This document shows, piece after piece, positions 22,372-31,733 of a stretch of 64,000 nt of DNA; the stretch's first letter is position 1; each line of letters begins with the position of its first letter. The stretch is taken from the IMG/VR virus record IMGVR_UViG_3300044633_003049, positions 1-64,000 of that record; one strand, 5' to 3'. The stretch is from a virus. The notes under the pieces are model-generated. The model made no database searches and was not told the origin of the DNA. It saw only the letters and a program-made list of their open reading frames with translations. The position numbers and the translations under genes were made by a program.

Positions 22372-23621
22372 TGAAACCAACGTTATTATTTAGAGGACCA
22401 ATTAAAACAAGAAGTGGATATGGTTCACATTCAAGAGATTTATTAGAATCGTTATATCAAATGAATATGTTTGATATTAAAATTGATAGTTGTGTGTGGG
22501 GTTCAACACCAATGACCGCATTAGAAAAAGACAATTTATTTCATCAGTGGATTGAAAGTAATATTGTTAATTCTTTTGAGGGTTTGCCCGAAATTTACGT
22601 TCAAGTTACAGTACCAAATGAATTTAGAAGATTTGGTAAATTTAACATTGGTATAACTGCCGGTATTGAAACAACCATTGCACCTAAAGATTGGGTTGAT
22701 GGTTGTAATAGAATGGATTTAATCATTGCAACATCTAATTTTTCTAAAGAAGTTCTTTTATCAACAGTATATGATGAAAAAGAAAAAGATAGTGATAAAC
22801 TATTAAAACAACATAAAATAGAAAAACCTATTGAGGTTTTATTTGAAGGTGCGGACATATCAATTTATAATGATGTAATTAATAAAGATTTTAAATTAGA
22901 TATCAAAGAAAATTTTGCTTATCTTTTTGTTGGTCATTGGTTAAAGGGTAACCTTGGTCAAGATAGAAAAGATGTTGGTATGTTAATTAGATGTTTTGTG
23001 GAATCATTTAAAGATGAAAAAGATAAACCCGCGTTAGTTCTTAAAACATCTTCCGCTAATTTTTCAGTAAAAGAGAGAGAATCATTTAGGAAAAAAATAA
23101 AAGAAATTGTTGGTGATATAAAAAATCCACCTTCTATTTATTTATTATTTGGTGATTTAACTAATAAAGAAATGAACGATTTATATAATCATCCTAAAAT
23201 TAAATCAATGGTATCAATTACTAAAGGTGAGGGATTCGGTAGACCTCTATTAGAGTTCACTATGACTGGTAAACCTGTAATCGCATCTAACTGGTCAGGT
23301 CATAAAGATTTTTTGTCTATCAATAATTCAATCATGGTTGGTGGTAAATTAACTGAAGTTGATGATAGTGCGGTTGATACTTTTATAATTAAAGGTTCTA
23401 AATGGTTTACCGCTAATTACAATGAGGTGGTTGAGGTTTTAAAATTAGTTAAAAAAGATTATAATAAATTTTTAACTAAATCTAAAATATTAAAAGAAGA
23501 AAATAAAAATAATTTTTCATTAAGTAAAATGATAGAAAAATTTAAAAGTATATTAACACCATTCATTACTATACCACAACAAACTAAACTGATACTACCT
23601 AAATTAAATAGAGTTAAATAA
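22371..23621 (+). CDS. GT-B glycosyltransferase, 416 aa
   Basis: N-terminal GPIKTRSGYGSHSRDLLESL, then ITAGIETTIAPKDWVDGCN and the C-terminal donor-binding block ITKGEGFGRPLLEFTMTGKPVIASNWSGHKDF, a standard GT4 layout. The EGFGRP...E element is the nucleotide-sugar ribose/phosphate contact in this superfamily. It is coupled to the preceding glycosyltransferase by an ATGA-type overlap, so the two probably act in the same glycan. Confidence 0.88.
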   Translation: MKPTLLFRGPIKTRSGYGSHSRDLLESLYQMNMFDIKIDSCVWGSTPMTALEKDNLFHQWIESNIVNSFEGLPEIYVQVTVPNEFRRFGKFNIGITAGIETTIAPKDWVDGCNRMDLIIATSNFSKEVLLSTVYDEKEKDSDKLLKQHKIEKPIEVLFEGADISIYNDVINKDFKLDIKENFAYLFVGHWLKGNLGQDRKDVGMLIRCFVESFKDEKDKPALVLKTSSANFSVKERESFRKKIKEIVGDIKNPPSIYLLFGDLTNKEMNDLYNHPKIKSMVSITKGEGFGRPLLEFTMTGKPVIASNWSGHKDFLSINNSIMVGGKLTEVDDSAVDTFIIKGSKWFTANYNEVVEVLKLVKKDYNKFLTKSKILKEENKNNFSLSKMIEKFKSILTPFITIPQQTKLILPKLNRVK

Positions 23622-23867
23622 ATGGCGAAGTCAACAAAAAAGAAAAAAGAGGAAGTTCAAATTGAAAACACTATTATCAAGTACATGCCATGTGAATGGG
23701 TTGTTCAATTTGATAATGATGAACCTCAGATTTTTGCAACCGCAGATGAAACGGTAGAAAGACCTGAAGTTGTTATTACAATACCTAACACAAACCAATC
23801 AATAATGACTTTTACCGACAGCACCACTGGTAAAACATTTAAGTTTTATGCTAGACCAAAACAATAA
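23622..23867 (+). CDS. hypothetical small protein, 81 aa (possible virion protein)
   Basis: A Lys-rich start (MAKSTKKKKEEVQ), then a beta-rich body (KYMPCEWVVQFDNDEPQIF) ending KTFKFYARPKQ. No family is recognised. Its beta composition and its pairing with the capsid-like gene that follows suggest a structural or decoration protein placed inside the glycan operon. This is inference. Confidence 0.6.
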   Translation: MAKSTKKKKEEVQIENTIIKYMPCEWVVQFDNDEPQIFATADETVERPEVVITIPNTNQSIMTFTDSTTGKTFKFYARPKQ

Positions 23868-23868
23868 T

Positions 23869-24111
23869 ATGGGAGTTAGAGAGTTTAGATTTTTTCATGG
23901 GATAACAATTCAATCGGAAGGTATTCAGAATATTGTTAGAACACTACGTGCTCAATGGAGACCTGAATTGGTTGATGATTTAAATACCGTTTACTCAATT
24001 GATGCTGAGGCTGAATTAACGAGATTAATGTCGGAACAAATTGTGGAAGAAATAGACAACGAAGTAGTAAATATATTAACGGGTAGAATAAACGGAGGAC
24101 AAAGAGCATAA
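23869..24111 (+). CDS. 80-aa protein resembling part of T4-type major capsid protein
   Basis: From MGVREFRFFHGITIQ the protein runs into RTLRAQWRPELVDDLNTVYSI, then DAEAELTRLMSEQIVEEIDNEVV. That succession (an Arg/Lys-x2-Arg-Ala helix with a Trp, a D-L-x3-x-x-I/L turn, then AE-x-EL-x3-L/M-x2-E-I-x2-EI) closely follows the helix pair in gp23-type capsid proteins of T4-like phages. It is far too short to be a whole capsid protein. The ATG at 23869 is used because the 7 codons before it overlap the previous gene. It could be a detached capsid segment or a family in its own right. Confidence 0.6.
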   Translation: MGVREFRFFHGITIQSEGIQNIVRTLRAQWRPELVDDLNTVYSIDAEAELTRLMSEQIVEEIDNEVVNILTGRINGGQRA

Positions 24112-24112
24112 T

Positions 24113-24733
24113 ATGAAAATAAGTTTTGCAATTACAGTTTGTAATGAACTAGAAGAAATAAAAAGATTGGTTTCATTTTTATTTGAACATAAAAGAAAGG
24201 AAGATGAGATTGTTATTTTATATGATGAAAAGAATGGTAACCCTGAAATATTGGATTTCTTACTACCATATAATAAATTCCCTCACGTTCAAACGTGGAG
24301 AGGGTTTGATTTTGAAGGTAACTTTGCCAATTGGAAAAACAAATTAAATGATTATTGTACGGGTGATTACATCTATCAAATAGATGCCGATGAAATGATT
24401 AGTGAATATATGGTTAAAAATATAAATCAAATGTTGGAAATGAATCCTGATGTGGATTTAATATTTGTTCCTCGTATTAACACTGTAGATGGTTTAACCC
24501 AAGAACACATAAACAAATGGGGATGGAGAGTTAACGATAAGGGATGGGTTAACTTCCCTGATGCACAAGGACGTATATTTCGTAAAGGTATGAGTTGGTA
24601 TGGTAAGGTCCACGAAAGAGTAATAGGTGGTCAAAAATTCTCATCTTTACCTTTAGACGAGGAATATTGTATCCAACATCATAAAACAATATCAAGACAA
24701 GAAAAACAAAACAATTATTATAGTACATTATGA
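24113..24733 (+). CDS. GT-A (GT2-like) glycosyltransferase, 206 aa
   Basis: The opening ISFAITVCNELEEIKRLVSF is the nucleotide-binding strand of GT2 enzymes. GDYIYQIDADEMIS carries the DxD metal motif (Asp-Ala-Asp), about residues 84-97. The C-terminal part (GMSWYGKVHERVIGG) is typical of SPBc2-like GT2 proteins that act on glycoconjugates. It overlaps the following methyltransferase by 4 nt. Confidence 0.85.
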   Translation: MKISFAITVCNELEEIKRLVSFLFEHKRKEDEIVILYDEKNGNPEILDFLLPYNKFPHVQTWRGFDFEGNFANWKNKLNDYCTGDYIYQIDADEMISEYMVKNINQMLEMNPDVDLIFVPRINTVDGLTQEHINKWGWRVNDKGWVNFPDAQGRIFRKGMSWYGKVHERVIGGQKFSSLPLDEEYCIQHHKTISRQEKQNNYYSTL

Positions 24734-25341
24734 GTTATCAATATCCAAAACATTTCAAATATCCTGAAGAAAGAATGTTCTTTACCGACCACATTACTAT
24801 ATGGGAAGAAATACTTAGTTCATTAAAAGATAAACCCAACATTACTTTAGAAATTGGTGCATTATATGGTGGATCTTCTGTATACATATTAGAAGAATTT
24901 TGTAAAAAAGAAGGTTCACATCACTATATTATGGATATTAATACTAACGAATTTATTGAAAATAATATTAATCCATATAAAGATAAATTAACATATCTAT
25001 TAGGTGAGTCCTCGGATAGTTTTAAACAATTCAAACATAATGGTAAATCAAAGGAATTTTTAGATTTGATATATGTTGATGGTAATCACATGTCCAATTA
25101 TGTTTTGGAAGATTCTGTTAATTCATTTTATTGTCTGAAAGAAAATGGTTATATTATATTCGATGACTATGGTGGTGGATGGGAACAAGAAAAATATCTA
25201 CAGGTTAGGACCGCAGTGGATTCTTTCAACCATTCTTACTACAAATACATTGAAATATTACACGTTGGTTATCAAGTAATTATGAAGAAAATAAAATACA
25301 TTAATGAAAACGATTTAAAAGAAAATTATTATAAGATATGA
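24730..25341 (+). CDS. class I SAM methyltransferase (O-methyltransferase-like), 203 aa
   Basis: SAM-binding strand TLEIGALYGGSSVYIL (about residues 37-52), an acidic second strand (HYIMDIN) and DLIYVDGNHMSNYVLEDSVN, followed by GYIIFDDYGGGW. The D-G-N/D-H and F-D-D metal-site pattern is that of the Methyltransf_24/CmcI/macrocin group, which methylates sugar or small-molecule hydroxyls. The likely role here is methylation of a glycan residue made by the surrounding glycosyltransferases. Confidence 0.8.
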   Translation: MSYQYPKHFKYPEERMFFTDHITIWEEILSSLKDKPNITLEIGALYGGSSVYILEEFCKKEGSHHYIMDINTNEFIENNINPYKDKLTYLLGESSDSFKQFKHNGKSKEFLDLIYVDGNHMSNYVLEDSVNSFYCLKENGYIIFDDYGGGWEQEKYLQVRTAVDSFNHSYYKYIEILHVGYQVIMKKIKYINENDLKENYYKI

Positions 25342-25901
25342 AATCATTAAATGAAATATACATAAATTATCAATTTCCAGAAGGTCATGGAGATAAGGGT
25401 ACTGCTCACACATACATTGACGAATACGAAAAATTATTAAGTGGTCGTAGAGATAGTATATCCATTTTAGAAATTGGTGTTAGATATGGTCATTCAATTA
25501 GAATGTGGAATGAATATTTTATAAATTCTAACATTGTTGGTATTGAAGTAAGTGTTGATTCAATTAATACATTGAAAAATGATGTACCATTTAATGAAAA
25601 TACAAACTTATTACATATAATACATGGTGATGCTACCGATGAGAATATTTTAGAAGAATTAAAAAATTATGAATTTGATATAATAATTGATGATGGTAGT
25701 CATTTATTTAATGACCAAGTTAAATCTTTTGGGATTTTAAAGAACAAAATGAAATCAGATGGAATTTATATCATTGAAGATGTGAATGACATCGATTCAA
25801 AAAAACAAAATTTTATTAATTTACATCCCAACAGTGAAATAATTGATAATCGACATATAAAAAATAGAAGTGACGATGTTTTAATCTTATATAAATTTTA
25901 A
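25338..25901 (+). CDS. class I SAM methyltransferase, 187 aa
   Basis: SILEIGVRYGHSIRMW is the SAM loop, and FDIIIDDGSHLFNDQVKSF with DGIYIIEDV gives the metal-binding DDGSH / ED pair of glycan O-methyltransferases such as demethylmacrocin-type enzymes. It overlaps the preceding methyltransferase by 4 nt and looks like a diverged relative of it. It probably methylates another position of the same glycan. Confidence 0.8.
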   Translation: MKSLNEIYINYQFPEGHGDKGTAHTYIDEYEKLLSGRRDSISILEIGVRYGHSIRMWNEYFINSNIVGIEVSVDSINTLKNDVPFNENTNLLHIIHGDATDENILEELKNYEFDIIIDDGSHLFNDQVKSFGILKNKMKSDGIYIIEDVNDIDSKKQNFINLHPNSEIIDNRHIKNRSDDVLILYKF

Positions 25902-25904
25902 AAT

Positions 25905-26606
25905 ATGAAAAAATTCTTAGTATTAACTGCAATCACTAACGGAAAAGATAAGTTGATTGATCCTCCAATGGTTTTTGAAAATTGTGATTATATTGCATAT
26001 GTAGATAAAAAAGAAAACGATGTTAAGGTTTGGGAACAAAGAGACGTGTTAAAATTCTCAACTATAGATAATTATAAAAATAGAAGGGATGCTAAAACTT
26101 ATAAGATTTTATCGTCGTTAATTTTTTCTCAATATGAATACATTATATGGGAAGATGGTAATCACCAATTAAAAAAAGACCCTCAATTAATTATAGATGA
26201 GTATGGTGATGGTGTGGATATATTCTTATTTAAACATCCTGATAGGAAATGTTTATATCAAGAGATGACGGCATGCGCTCAATGGAATTTAGATATTCAT
26301 GAAAATATTCAAAACCAATTCAGTTTATATAAATCATTAGGTATGCCAGATGGATATGGTCTTTATGAAATGTGTACATTTATTGTTAAAACAACGCACT
26401 CAGTTAAAGAACTTCAATTAATGTGGTGGGAACAAATCACTAAATTTAGTTCTAGAGACCAAATTAGTTTTCCATTTTGTTTATGGAGAATGGAAAAAAA
26501 CATCAAAATAAAAAAATTAAGAGGTTATGCAAATAAATTTACATTACAAGGGGAACAAAAAGACAATGAATATTTTGTGGACCAAGGAAGACATTTAAAG
26601 TATTAA
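25905..26606 (+). CDS. DUF616/TOD1-like glycosyltransferase, 233 aa
   Basis: KFLVLTAITNGKDKLIDPP, ..RRDAKTYKILSSLIFSQYEYIIWEDGNHQL and HPDRKCLYQEMTAC are hallmarks of the DUF616 family, a GT-A-like group that includes plant TOD1/MUCI70-type proteins. The WEDGN segment stands where DxD lies in related enzymes. The acceptor is unknown. It fits as one more transferase of the operon. Confidence 0.75.
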   Translation: MKKFLVLTAITNGKDKLIDPPMVFENCDYIAYVDKKENDVKVWEQRDVLKFSTIDNYKNRRDAKTYKILSSLIFSQYEYIIWEDGNHQLKKDPQLIIDEYGDGVDIFLFKHPDRKCLYQEMTACAQWNLDIHENIQNQFSLYKSLGMPDGYGLYEMCTFIVKTTHSVKELQLMWWEQITKFSSRDQISFPFCLWRMEKNIKIKKLRGYANKFTLQGEQKDNEYFVDQGRHLKY

Positions 26607-26607
26607 T

Positions 26608-27204
26608 ATGATAACAGTTCTATATACCTATTTTGGTCAAAGAGAAAGAATACAAGGTATTATTAATCAAGGGTTAAAGACGGTTATAATAGATGATTGT
26701 TCAAAAGAACCTTTGGGTCCTGTAGATGGTATTAGAGTGGCAAGAATAACTGATGATATTAAATGGAATCAGCCGGGTGCGAGAAATTTAGGATTTCATA
26801 TATGTGAGGGATGGATTCTTTGTGCTGATATTGATCATCTTGTCACTAAAGAAAATATGGAACAATTAGTTAATACTAATTTAAGAAAGGGATGTGTATA
26901 TTATTTAGGTAGGGAAGATACCAATAGTGTAAATATATATCTCATTCATAAAGATGATTTTGAAAAGATAGGTGGGTATGATGAAGATTTTTGTGGTAAC
27001 TATGGTTATGATGACATTCATTTTTATAATAAATGTATTAAATTACTTGAGGTACACGAACTAAGACATATCAAAGCTAAAGTATATGCCGAAGAAAGTT
27101 CAAGTGAAGGTGTAAGAGATAGTAACCACAATTTAGAACTAATAAGAAAGAAAGGTAATGAACCTACTAAACGTTTAAGATTCAATTGGGAATATGTCAA
27201 TTAA
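26608..27204 (+). CDS. GT2-like galactosyltransferase-type protein, 198 aa
   Basis: Short GT-A enzyme: the opening ITVLYTYFGQRERIQGII, then CADIDHLVTKENM (DxD-like Asp-Ile-Asp), and IGGYDEDFCGNYGYDDIHFYNKC, the GGxDE..GYG.D..F acceptor loop of galactosyltransferase-like GT2 proteins. It is compact (198 aa) compared with typical members. It overlaps the next gene by 11 nt. Confidence 0.8.
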   Translation: MITVLYTYFGQRERIQGIINQGLKTVIIDDCSKEPLGPVDGIRVARITDDIKWNQPGARNLGFHICEGWILCADIDHLVTKENMEQLVNTNLRKGCVYYLGREDTNSVNIYLIHKDDFEKIGGYDEDFCGNYGYDDIHFYNKCIKLLEVHELRHIKAKVYAEESSSEGVRDSNHNLELIRKKGNEPTKRLRFNWEYVN

Positions 27205-28105
27205 AAAAATATCGTGGGTACCAATGTACTCTGATGTAACATCATTTGCATCAACAAGAATAAGATTATTTTATCCTAATAACTCAATCAATACTTATCA
27301 TTCAGATAAATATGAAAGTAACATTGGATTTGATATCAATTCAAATATTTTGATTATTCAAAAAAGAATTGATAATCAAACACTTACATATGTTAAAGCA
27401 TTTGAGGGTTTTAAAGTATTTGATTTTGATGATCCAGTGCATAACAATCCACATTTCAAGGAAATGATGGATTATGTTGATATTGTTACGACTGATACGT
27501 TAGGTAGAAAAGAACATTTTAATTCATTAGGTACCGGTAAAGAATGTATTGTTATAGAGGATTGTTTAGATTATGGTATTGTAGATTTATTGGATACCCC
27601 TACAGTTTCAAATAAAATATCGTGGTTTGGTAATTATCCTAATGTGCAATCTATTCAATGGATGATTCCACATATTATTGATAAGAAGTTTGAATTAAAT
27701 TTAATTACCGACACTAAAAATATAAATGTTCAACTACCAATTAGAAAAACCGAATGGGGATTAGATACGTTTGTTAGTGATTTAAGACAATCCAATGTGT
27801 GTGCACTATCTCATTTAGGTTCGGATGCCGGTATAAAAAGTAATAATAAGATGATTGCTTCCATTGCTTGTGGAGTTCCATGTATAGTTAATGCATCTAG
27901 AAGTTATGAAGAACTTGCTAAAGAATTTAATTTAGATTATTCAATCACAAATGACCCATTATCTTTAAAAAACGCATTGAACATTTTAAACGATATTGAA
28001 AATAGAAAAAAATATTTAAGAGACATTCAACCTTTTATATTGAACAGTTTGAGTACCAAGGTTTTAACTAAAAAATTAATTAAATTAATAGAACAATATG
28101 CATGA
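27194..28105 (+). CDS. GT-B glycosyltransferase-like protein, 303 aa
   Basis: The N-terminus has NTYHSDKYESNIGFDI and IIQKRIDNQTLTYVKAF. The C-terminus carries NNKMIASIACGVPCIVNASRSYEELA, matching the donor site of GT-B transferases (K-x-x-E/A-x-x-A-x-G-x-P-x-I/V). The usual acidic residue of the E-x7-E motif is not evident, so catalytic competence is less sure. It is coupled to both neighbours by overlaps. Confidence 0.7.
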   Translation: MSIKKISWVPMYSDVTSFASTRIRLFYPNNSINTYHSDKYESNIGFDINSNILIIQKRIDNQTLTYVKAFEGFKVFDFDDPVHNNPHFKEMMDYVDIVTTDTLGRKEHFNSLGTGKECIVIEDCLDYGIVDLLDTPTVSNKISWFGNYPNVQSIQWMIPHIIDKKFELNLITDTKNINVQLPIRKTEWGLDTFVSDLRQSNVCALSHLGSDAGIKSNNKMIASIACGVPCIVNASRSYEELAKEFNLDYSITNDPLSLKNALNILNDIENRKKYLRDIQPFILNSLSTKVLTKKLIKLIEQYA

Positions 28106-28613
28106 TAGTGTTAAAAATCATCTAACAAGATGGTATCAAAAAAATAAAGAATATATTAATTCCGTAAAGTTAGCCGACTTAGGTTCTTTTAATATTAACG
28201 GGAGTACTAGAGATATTATCAATAATTTAACAGGATTTGATATTTTAGAAGGTAAGGGTGTTGATGTTGTAATAAATCCAGGTGTAATTCCACCAAACCA
28301 TATTGGAATATATGGTGCAGTTACATCTATAAGTTCATTTCAATTTTGTCCAGATTCAAATTTATATAAAAAACAAATTATTGATTTACTATATGATGAA
28401 GGTTTATTATTTTTAACTATGTGTAATGATAGATGTAAAAATAATCATTCAACATCACCAAGTAACTATAAAGATTTTGTTGATCAAAAAAGATATTCTA
28501 AAATGGATTTAGAAAATATTTTTAAAGATGATTTTGAAATATTAGAAATCTATGAAACTGGTGAACACAATAACGAACATAGTGATTTAATAATGAAAGC
28601 AAAAAAGAAATGA
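28098..28613 (+). CDS. Methyltransf_11-like protein, 171 aa
   Basis: It opens MHDSVKNHLTRWYQKNKEYI and keeps parts of a class I methyltransferase fold: VKLADLGSFNINGSTRDI in place of the usual SAM-binding Gly-rich loop, GVDVVINPGVIPPNHIG, and SSFQFCPDSNLYKKQI. The SAM loop is poor in glycine, so it may be a degraded or non-canonical methyltransferase. Its tight packing suggests it is still selected. Confidence 0.6.
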   Translation: MHDSVKNHLTRWYQKNKEYINSVKLADLGSFNINGSTRDIINNLTGFDILEGKGVDVVINPGVIPPNHIGIYGAVTSISSFQFCPDSNLYKKQIIDLLYDEGLLFLTMCNDRCKNNHSTSPSNYKDFVDQKRYSKMDLENIFKDDFEILEIYETGEHNNEHSDLIMKAKKK

Positions 28614-29185
28614 AAAGAACTGACATTATAAATCATCTAATCAAAAAGAATAACTATAAACGTTACCTTGAGATTGGTGTTAGAAATCCAGATGAGAATT
28701 TAAATAAAATTACCGTAGAACATAAAGACGGGGTAGATCCTGCCGGTAATTGTAATTACCCAATACCATCTGATGATTTTTTTAATCAATTAGATATTGA
28801 TGTGAAATATGATATTATTTTCATAGATGGTTTACATTTAGACTATCAAGTAGAACAAGACATAACAAACTCATTAAAACATTTAAATCAGGGTGGAACT
28901 ATTGTTATGCACGATTGTAGTCCAATTAAAGAAGAACATCAAGTTGAGGAATATGTTGTTGGAAAAACATGGAATGGTACAACATGGAAAGCATATGTTA
29001 AATTTAGAATGACAGATGAAAATTTATCTATGTGTGTTGTTGATACTGATCATGGTGTTGGTATCATTAAAAAAGGTAAACAAACATTATATCCTAAATC
29101 GGATGTATTAAATTTTAAATTATTAGATGAAAACAGAAAAGAAATATTAAACCTTATAACACCTGAAAAATTTTTAAATTTATGA
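28610..29185 (+). CDS. class I SAM methyltransferase, 191 aa
   Basis: YLEIGVRNPDENLNKI, then YDIIFIDGLHLDYQVEQDI and GGTIVMHDCSPIKEEHQ make up the acidic-strand and D-G-x-H / H-D pattern of sugar/macrolide O-methyltransferases. The first Gly loop is E-I-G-V-R, as in the 187-aa enzyme upstream. It is the fourth methyltransferase-like gene in about 4.5 kb. It overlaps the aminotransferase by 4 nt. Confidence 0.78.
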   Translation: MKRTDIINHLIKKNNYKRYLEIGVRNPDENLNKITVEHKDGVDPAGNCNYPIPSDDFFNQLDIDVKYDIIFIDGLHLDYQVEQDITNSLKHLNQGGTIVMHDCSPIKEEHQVEEYVVGKTWNGTTWKAYVKFRMTDENLSMCVVDTDHGVGIIKKGKQTLYPKSDVLNFKLLDENRKEILNLITPEKFLNL

Positions 29186-30303
29186 TACAAGTATTCAAAC
29201 CACAAATAGACACTGAAAGAATATTAAACGAACTAAGACCAATTCTTAACTCTGGTTGGATTGGGTTAGGTCCTAAAACAAAAGAATTTGAAACCAAGTT
29301 ATCCGAATATATTGGTTCAAAATATTTTGTTGCGTTAAACAGCGCAACTGCTGGTTTACACTTGGCGGTTAAAGTTTTAAACTTGCCACCTAACTCTAAA
29401 ATTATTACAACATCAAATACATTTGTTAGTACCAATCATGCAATTTTGTATGAAGGTCATATTCCTGTGTTTTGTGATAATGAAAAGATGACAGGTAACA
29501 TATCTGCCGATTCAATAGAACAAGCACTCCAAGAGGATAATGAAATAAAAGCAATCATGGTAGTTCACATTGGTGGATATAGTTGTGATATGATTCGTAT
29601 TAATGAAATTGCAAATCGTTATGGTGTTCCCGTTATCGAGGATTGTGCACATTCCTTTGGTGGGATGTACAATGGTAAGATGATTGGTGATACAGATAAT
29701 ATTTGTGTGTGGAGTTTTCAAGCGGTTAAGAACTTACCAGTTGGTGATGGTGGTGCAATCTCAACAAACAATGAAGAGTTGTATACACGATTAAACAAAT
29801 TAAGATGGTTGGGTATTAATAAAGATACAGTATCTAGAAGTAATTTGAACACAGAGAAACCAACATACAATTGGGATTATGAAGTAGAGGAAGTTGGTTA
29901 CAAATATCATTTAACGGATATCGCGTCAACTATGGGTATTATTGGGTTAGAAACAATTAATCAAAATAATTTACGTCGTAGATTAATATCGTCATATTAT
30001 TTAAATAATGTTAAAGGTGCGATGTTACCTGAATATAATACAGATAGAGTCTCTTCATCACACTTCTTACCTTTATTCTTTGAGGATAGGGATGAGGTGT
30101 ATGATTTATTAAAAAACAATGGTGTTTACTGTGGTATGCATTATAAAAGAAATGATAAGTACGAACCATTCAAGGACTTTAAAAAGGTTGGTGGTTTAGT
30201 AAACGCGGAATGGTATGATAAACATGAATTAACATTACCATTACATTTAGGATTAACTGATGAAGATTTGGAAACAATAATTAATGTTATAAATAACAGA
30301 TAA
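29182..30303 (+). CDS. DegT/DnrJ/EryC1 PLP-dependent sugar aminotransferase
   Basis: A 373-residue enzyme. ALNSATAGLHLAVKVL begins the PLP phosphate pocket. VIEDCAHSFGGMY holds the PLP-ring Asp. VWSFQAVKNLPVGDGGAIST carries the Schiff-base lysine in the family position. It would convert a nucleotide-linked keto-sugar to an amino sugar. Lys is present here, in contrast to the paralogue at 57.6 kb. The next gene is an SDR epimerase, so they probably act in sequence. Confidence 0.92.
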   Translation: MIQVFKPQIDTERILNELRPILNSGWIGLGPKTKEFETKLSEYIGSKYFVALNSATAGLHLAVKVLNLPPNSKIITTSNTFVSTNHAILYEGHIPVFCDNEKMTGNISADSIEQALQEDNEIKAIMVVHIGGYSCDMIRINEIANRYGVPVIEDCAHSFGGMYNGKMIGDTDNICVWSFQAVKNLPVGDGGAISTNNEELYTRLNKLRWLGINKDTVSRSNLNTEKPTYNWDYEVEEVGYKYHLTDIASTMGIIGLETINQNNLRRRLISSYYLNNVKGAMLPEYNTDRVSSSHFLPLFFEDRDEVYDLLKNNGVYCGMHYKRNDKYEPFKDFKKVGGLVNAEWYDKHELTLPLHLGLTDEDLETIINVINNR

Positions 30304-31148
30304 TGAATGTACTAGTAACAGGTGGTGCAGGGTTTGTTGGTACAAATCTAATTAAAAGATTAATTAGTGAAGGACATAATGTAACCTCAATTGACAATTA
30401 CAATACAGGATTTGAAAGTAATCACCAAGAAGGTGCGAAATACATTACAGGTGATGTTAGAGAAATTAAACACTACAATGTTTATGGTACTTTTGATATG
30501 GTTTATCATCTTGCGGCAATTGCGAGAATACAACCATCATTTAAACAACCGGTAGAATACTTTGAAACTAATGCGAATGGTACGTTAAATGTTGTTAACT
30601 ATTGCTATAAGAATAATATACCTTTGGTTTACGCTGGTAGTAGTTCACATCATAGTGGTAAATTAAAAAATCCATATACTTTCAGTAAAGATGTGGGAGA
30701 AGAAATTGTTACATTATATCAAGAACATTTTGGATTAAATGCATCCATTGCTCGTTTTTATAATGTCTATGGCCCATATCATTTAAAAAGTGGTGGCTAT
30801 TGTACTTTAATTGGTGCGTGGGAGAAATCAATTGAAAATAACCAACCATTGACAATTTATGGTGATGGTACAAAAAGAAGAGATTTTACACATATAGACG
30901 ATATTGTTGATGGATTAGTAAAAATATTTGAAAAAAATGCTTGGGGTCATATTTTTGAATTGGGTAGAGGAATAAACTTTTCAATAAAGGACATTGCTTT
31001 AATGTTTAATCGTGAGTTTATCTTCTGCAAAGATAAACCAGGGGAGGCTCAAGTAACTTTATGTGAAAATTATTTAGCAAAATTAATATTGGGATGGCAA
31101 CCAACTAAAAATATAAGTGATTATATTAAAAACTATTTAAATAAATAA
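30303..31148 (+). CDS. NAD-dependent sugar epimerase/dehydratase (SDR), 281 aa
   Basis: N-terminal NVLVTGGAGFVGTNLIKRL is the NAD-binding TGxxGxxG. AGSSSHHSGKLKNPYTFSKD contains the Ser and the catalytic YTFSK (YxxxK). RRDFTHIDDIVDGLV is the conserved nucleotide-sugar contact. The usual SS(x)VYG is replaced by SSSHHSG. It overlaps the aminotransferase stop by 1 nt. The product sugar is unknown. Confidence 0.88.
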   Translation: MNVLVTGGAGFVGTNLIKRLISEGHNVTSIDNYNTGFESNHQEGAKYITGDVREIKHYNVYGTFDMVYHLAAIARIQPSFKQPVEYFETNANGTLNVVNYCYKNNIPLVYAGSSSHHSGKLKNPYTFSKDVGEEIVTLYQEHFGLNASIARFYNVYGPYHLKSGGYCTLIGAWEKSIENNQPLTIYGDGTKRRDFTHIDDIVDGLVKIFEKNAWGHIFELGRGINFSIKDIALMFNREFIFCKDKPGEAQVTLCENYLAKLILGWQPTKNISDYIKNYLNK

Positions 31149-31151
31149 AAT

Positions 31152-31727
31152 ATGAAGATAGAATTCGTAATACCAACATACAATAGACCACATCAATTAA
31201 TGAGTGTAATATGTTCTATATTTTCCCAAACATCATCCAATTGGAAAATACATGTTGTTGCAGACGCATTTTACGATGGATATCAAAAAGTAAAAGATTA
31301 TTTTGAAAATGATGAAAGAATTAAATTTACAGAATTAAATGGTCCACATATGGATTGGGGACATACCGCTAGAAATTATGGATTACAAAATACAACTGAA
31401 GAATGGGTAGTGATGACAGGTGATGATAATTATTATGTACCAATTTTTGTTCAAGATTTTTTAAACGAAGTTGATGACAATACTCATTTTGTTTATTGTA
31501 ATATGGTACATAATTGGACACAACAACAATATTTAGTTATTAATTCAAGACCAATAGCAGGTGCAATAGATATTGGTAATTTTATGACAAGAACTCAACT
31601 TTCAAATAAATTAAAAATAAACATTACTAAAGGGGATGCTGATGGTCTATTTGTTGAAGAATACTTATTAAAATACCCTCATGGAACTATAAAAAAAATA
31701 AATAAAGTTCTTTATGTACATAATTAA
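31152..31727 (+). CDS. GT2 glycosyltransferase, 191 aa
   Basis: IEFVIPTYNRPHQLMSVICS is the classic GT2 opening, and WVVMTGDDNYYVP holds the Asp-Asp metal motif at about residues 88-100. At 191 residues it is close to the minimal GT-A domain. The N-terminal half is the strongest match, and the C-terminal acceptor region is short. Confidence 0.85.
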   Translation: MKIEFVIPTYNRPHQLMSVICSIFSQTSSNWKIHVVADAFYDGYQKVKDYFENDERIKFTELNGPHMDWGHTARNYGLQNTTEEWVVMTGDDNYYVPIFVQDFLNEVDDNTHFVYCNMVHNWTQQQYLVINSRPIAGAIDIGNFMTRTQLSNKLKINITKGDADGLFVEEYLLKYPHGTIKKINKVLYVHN

Positions 31728-31733
31728 AATAAT

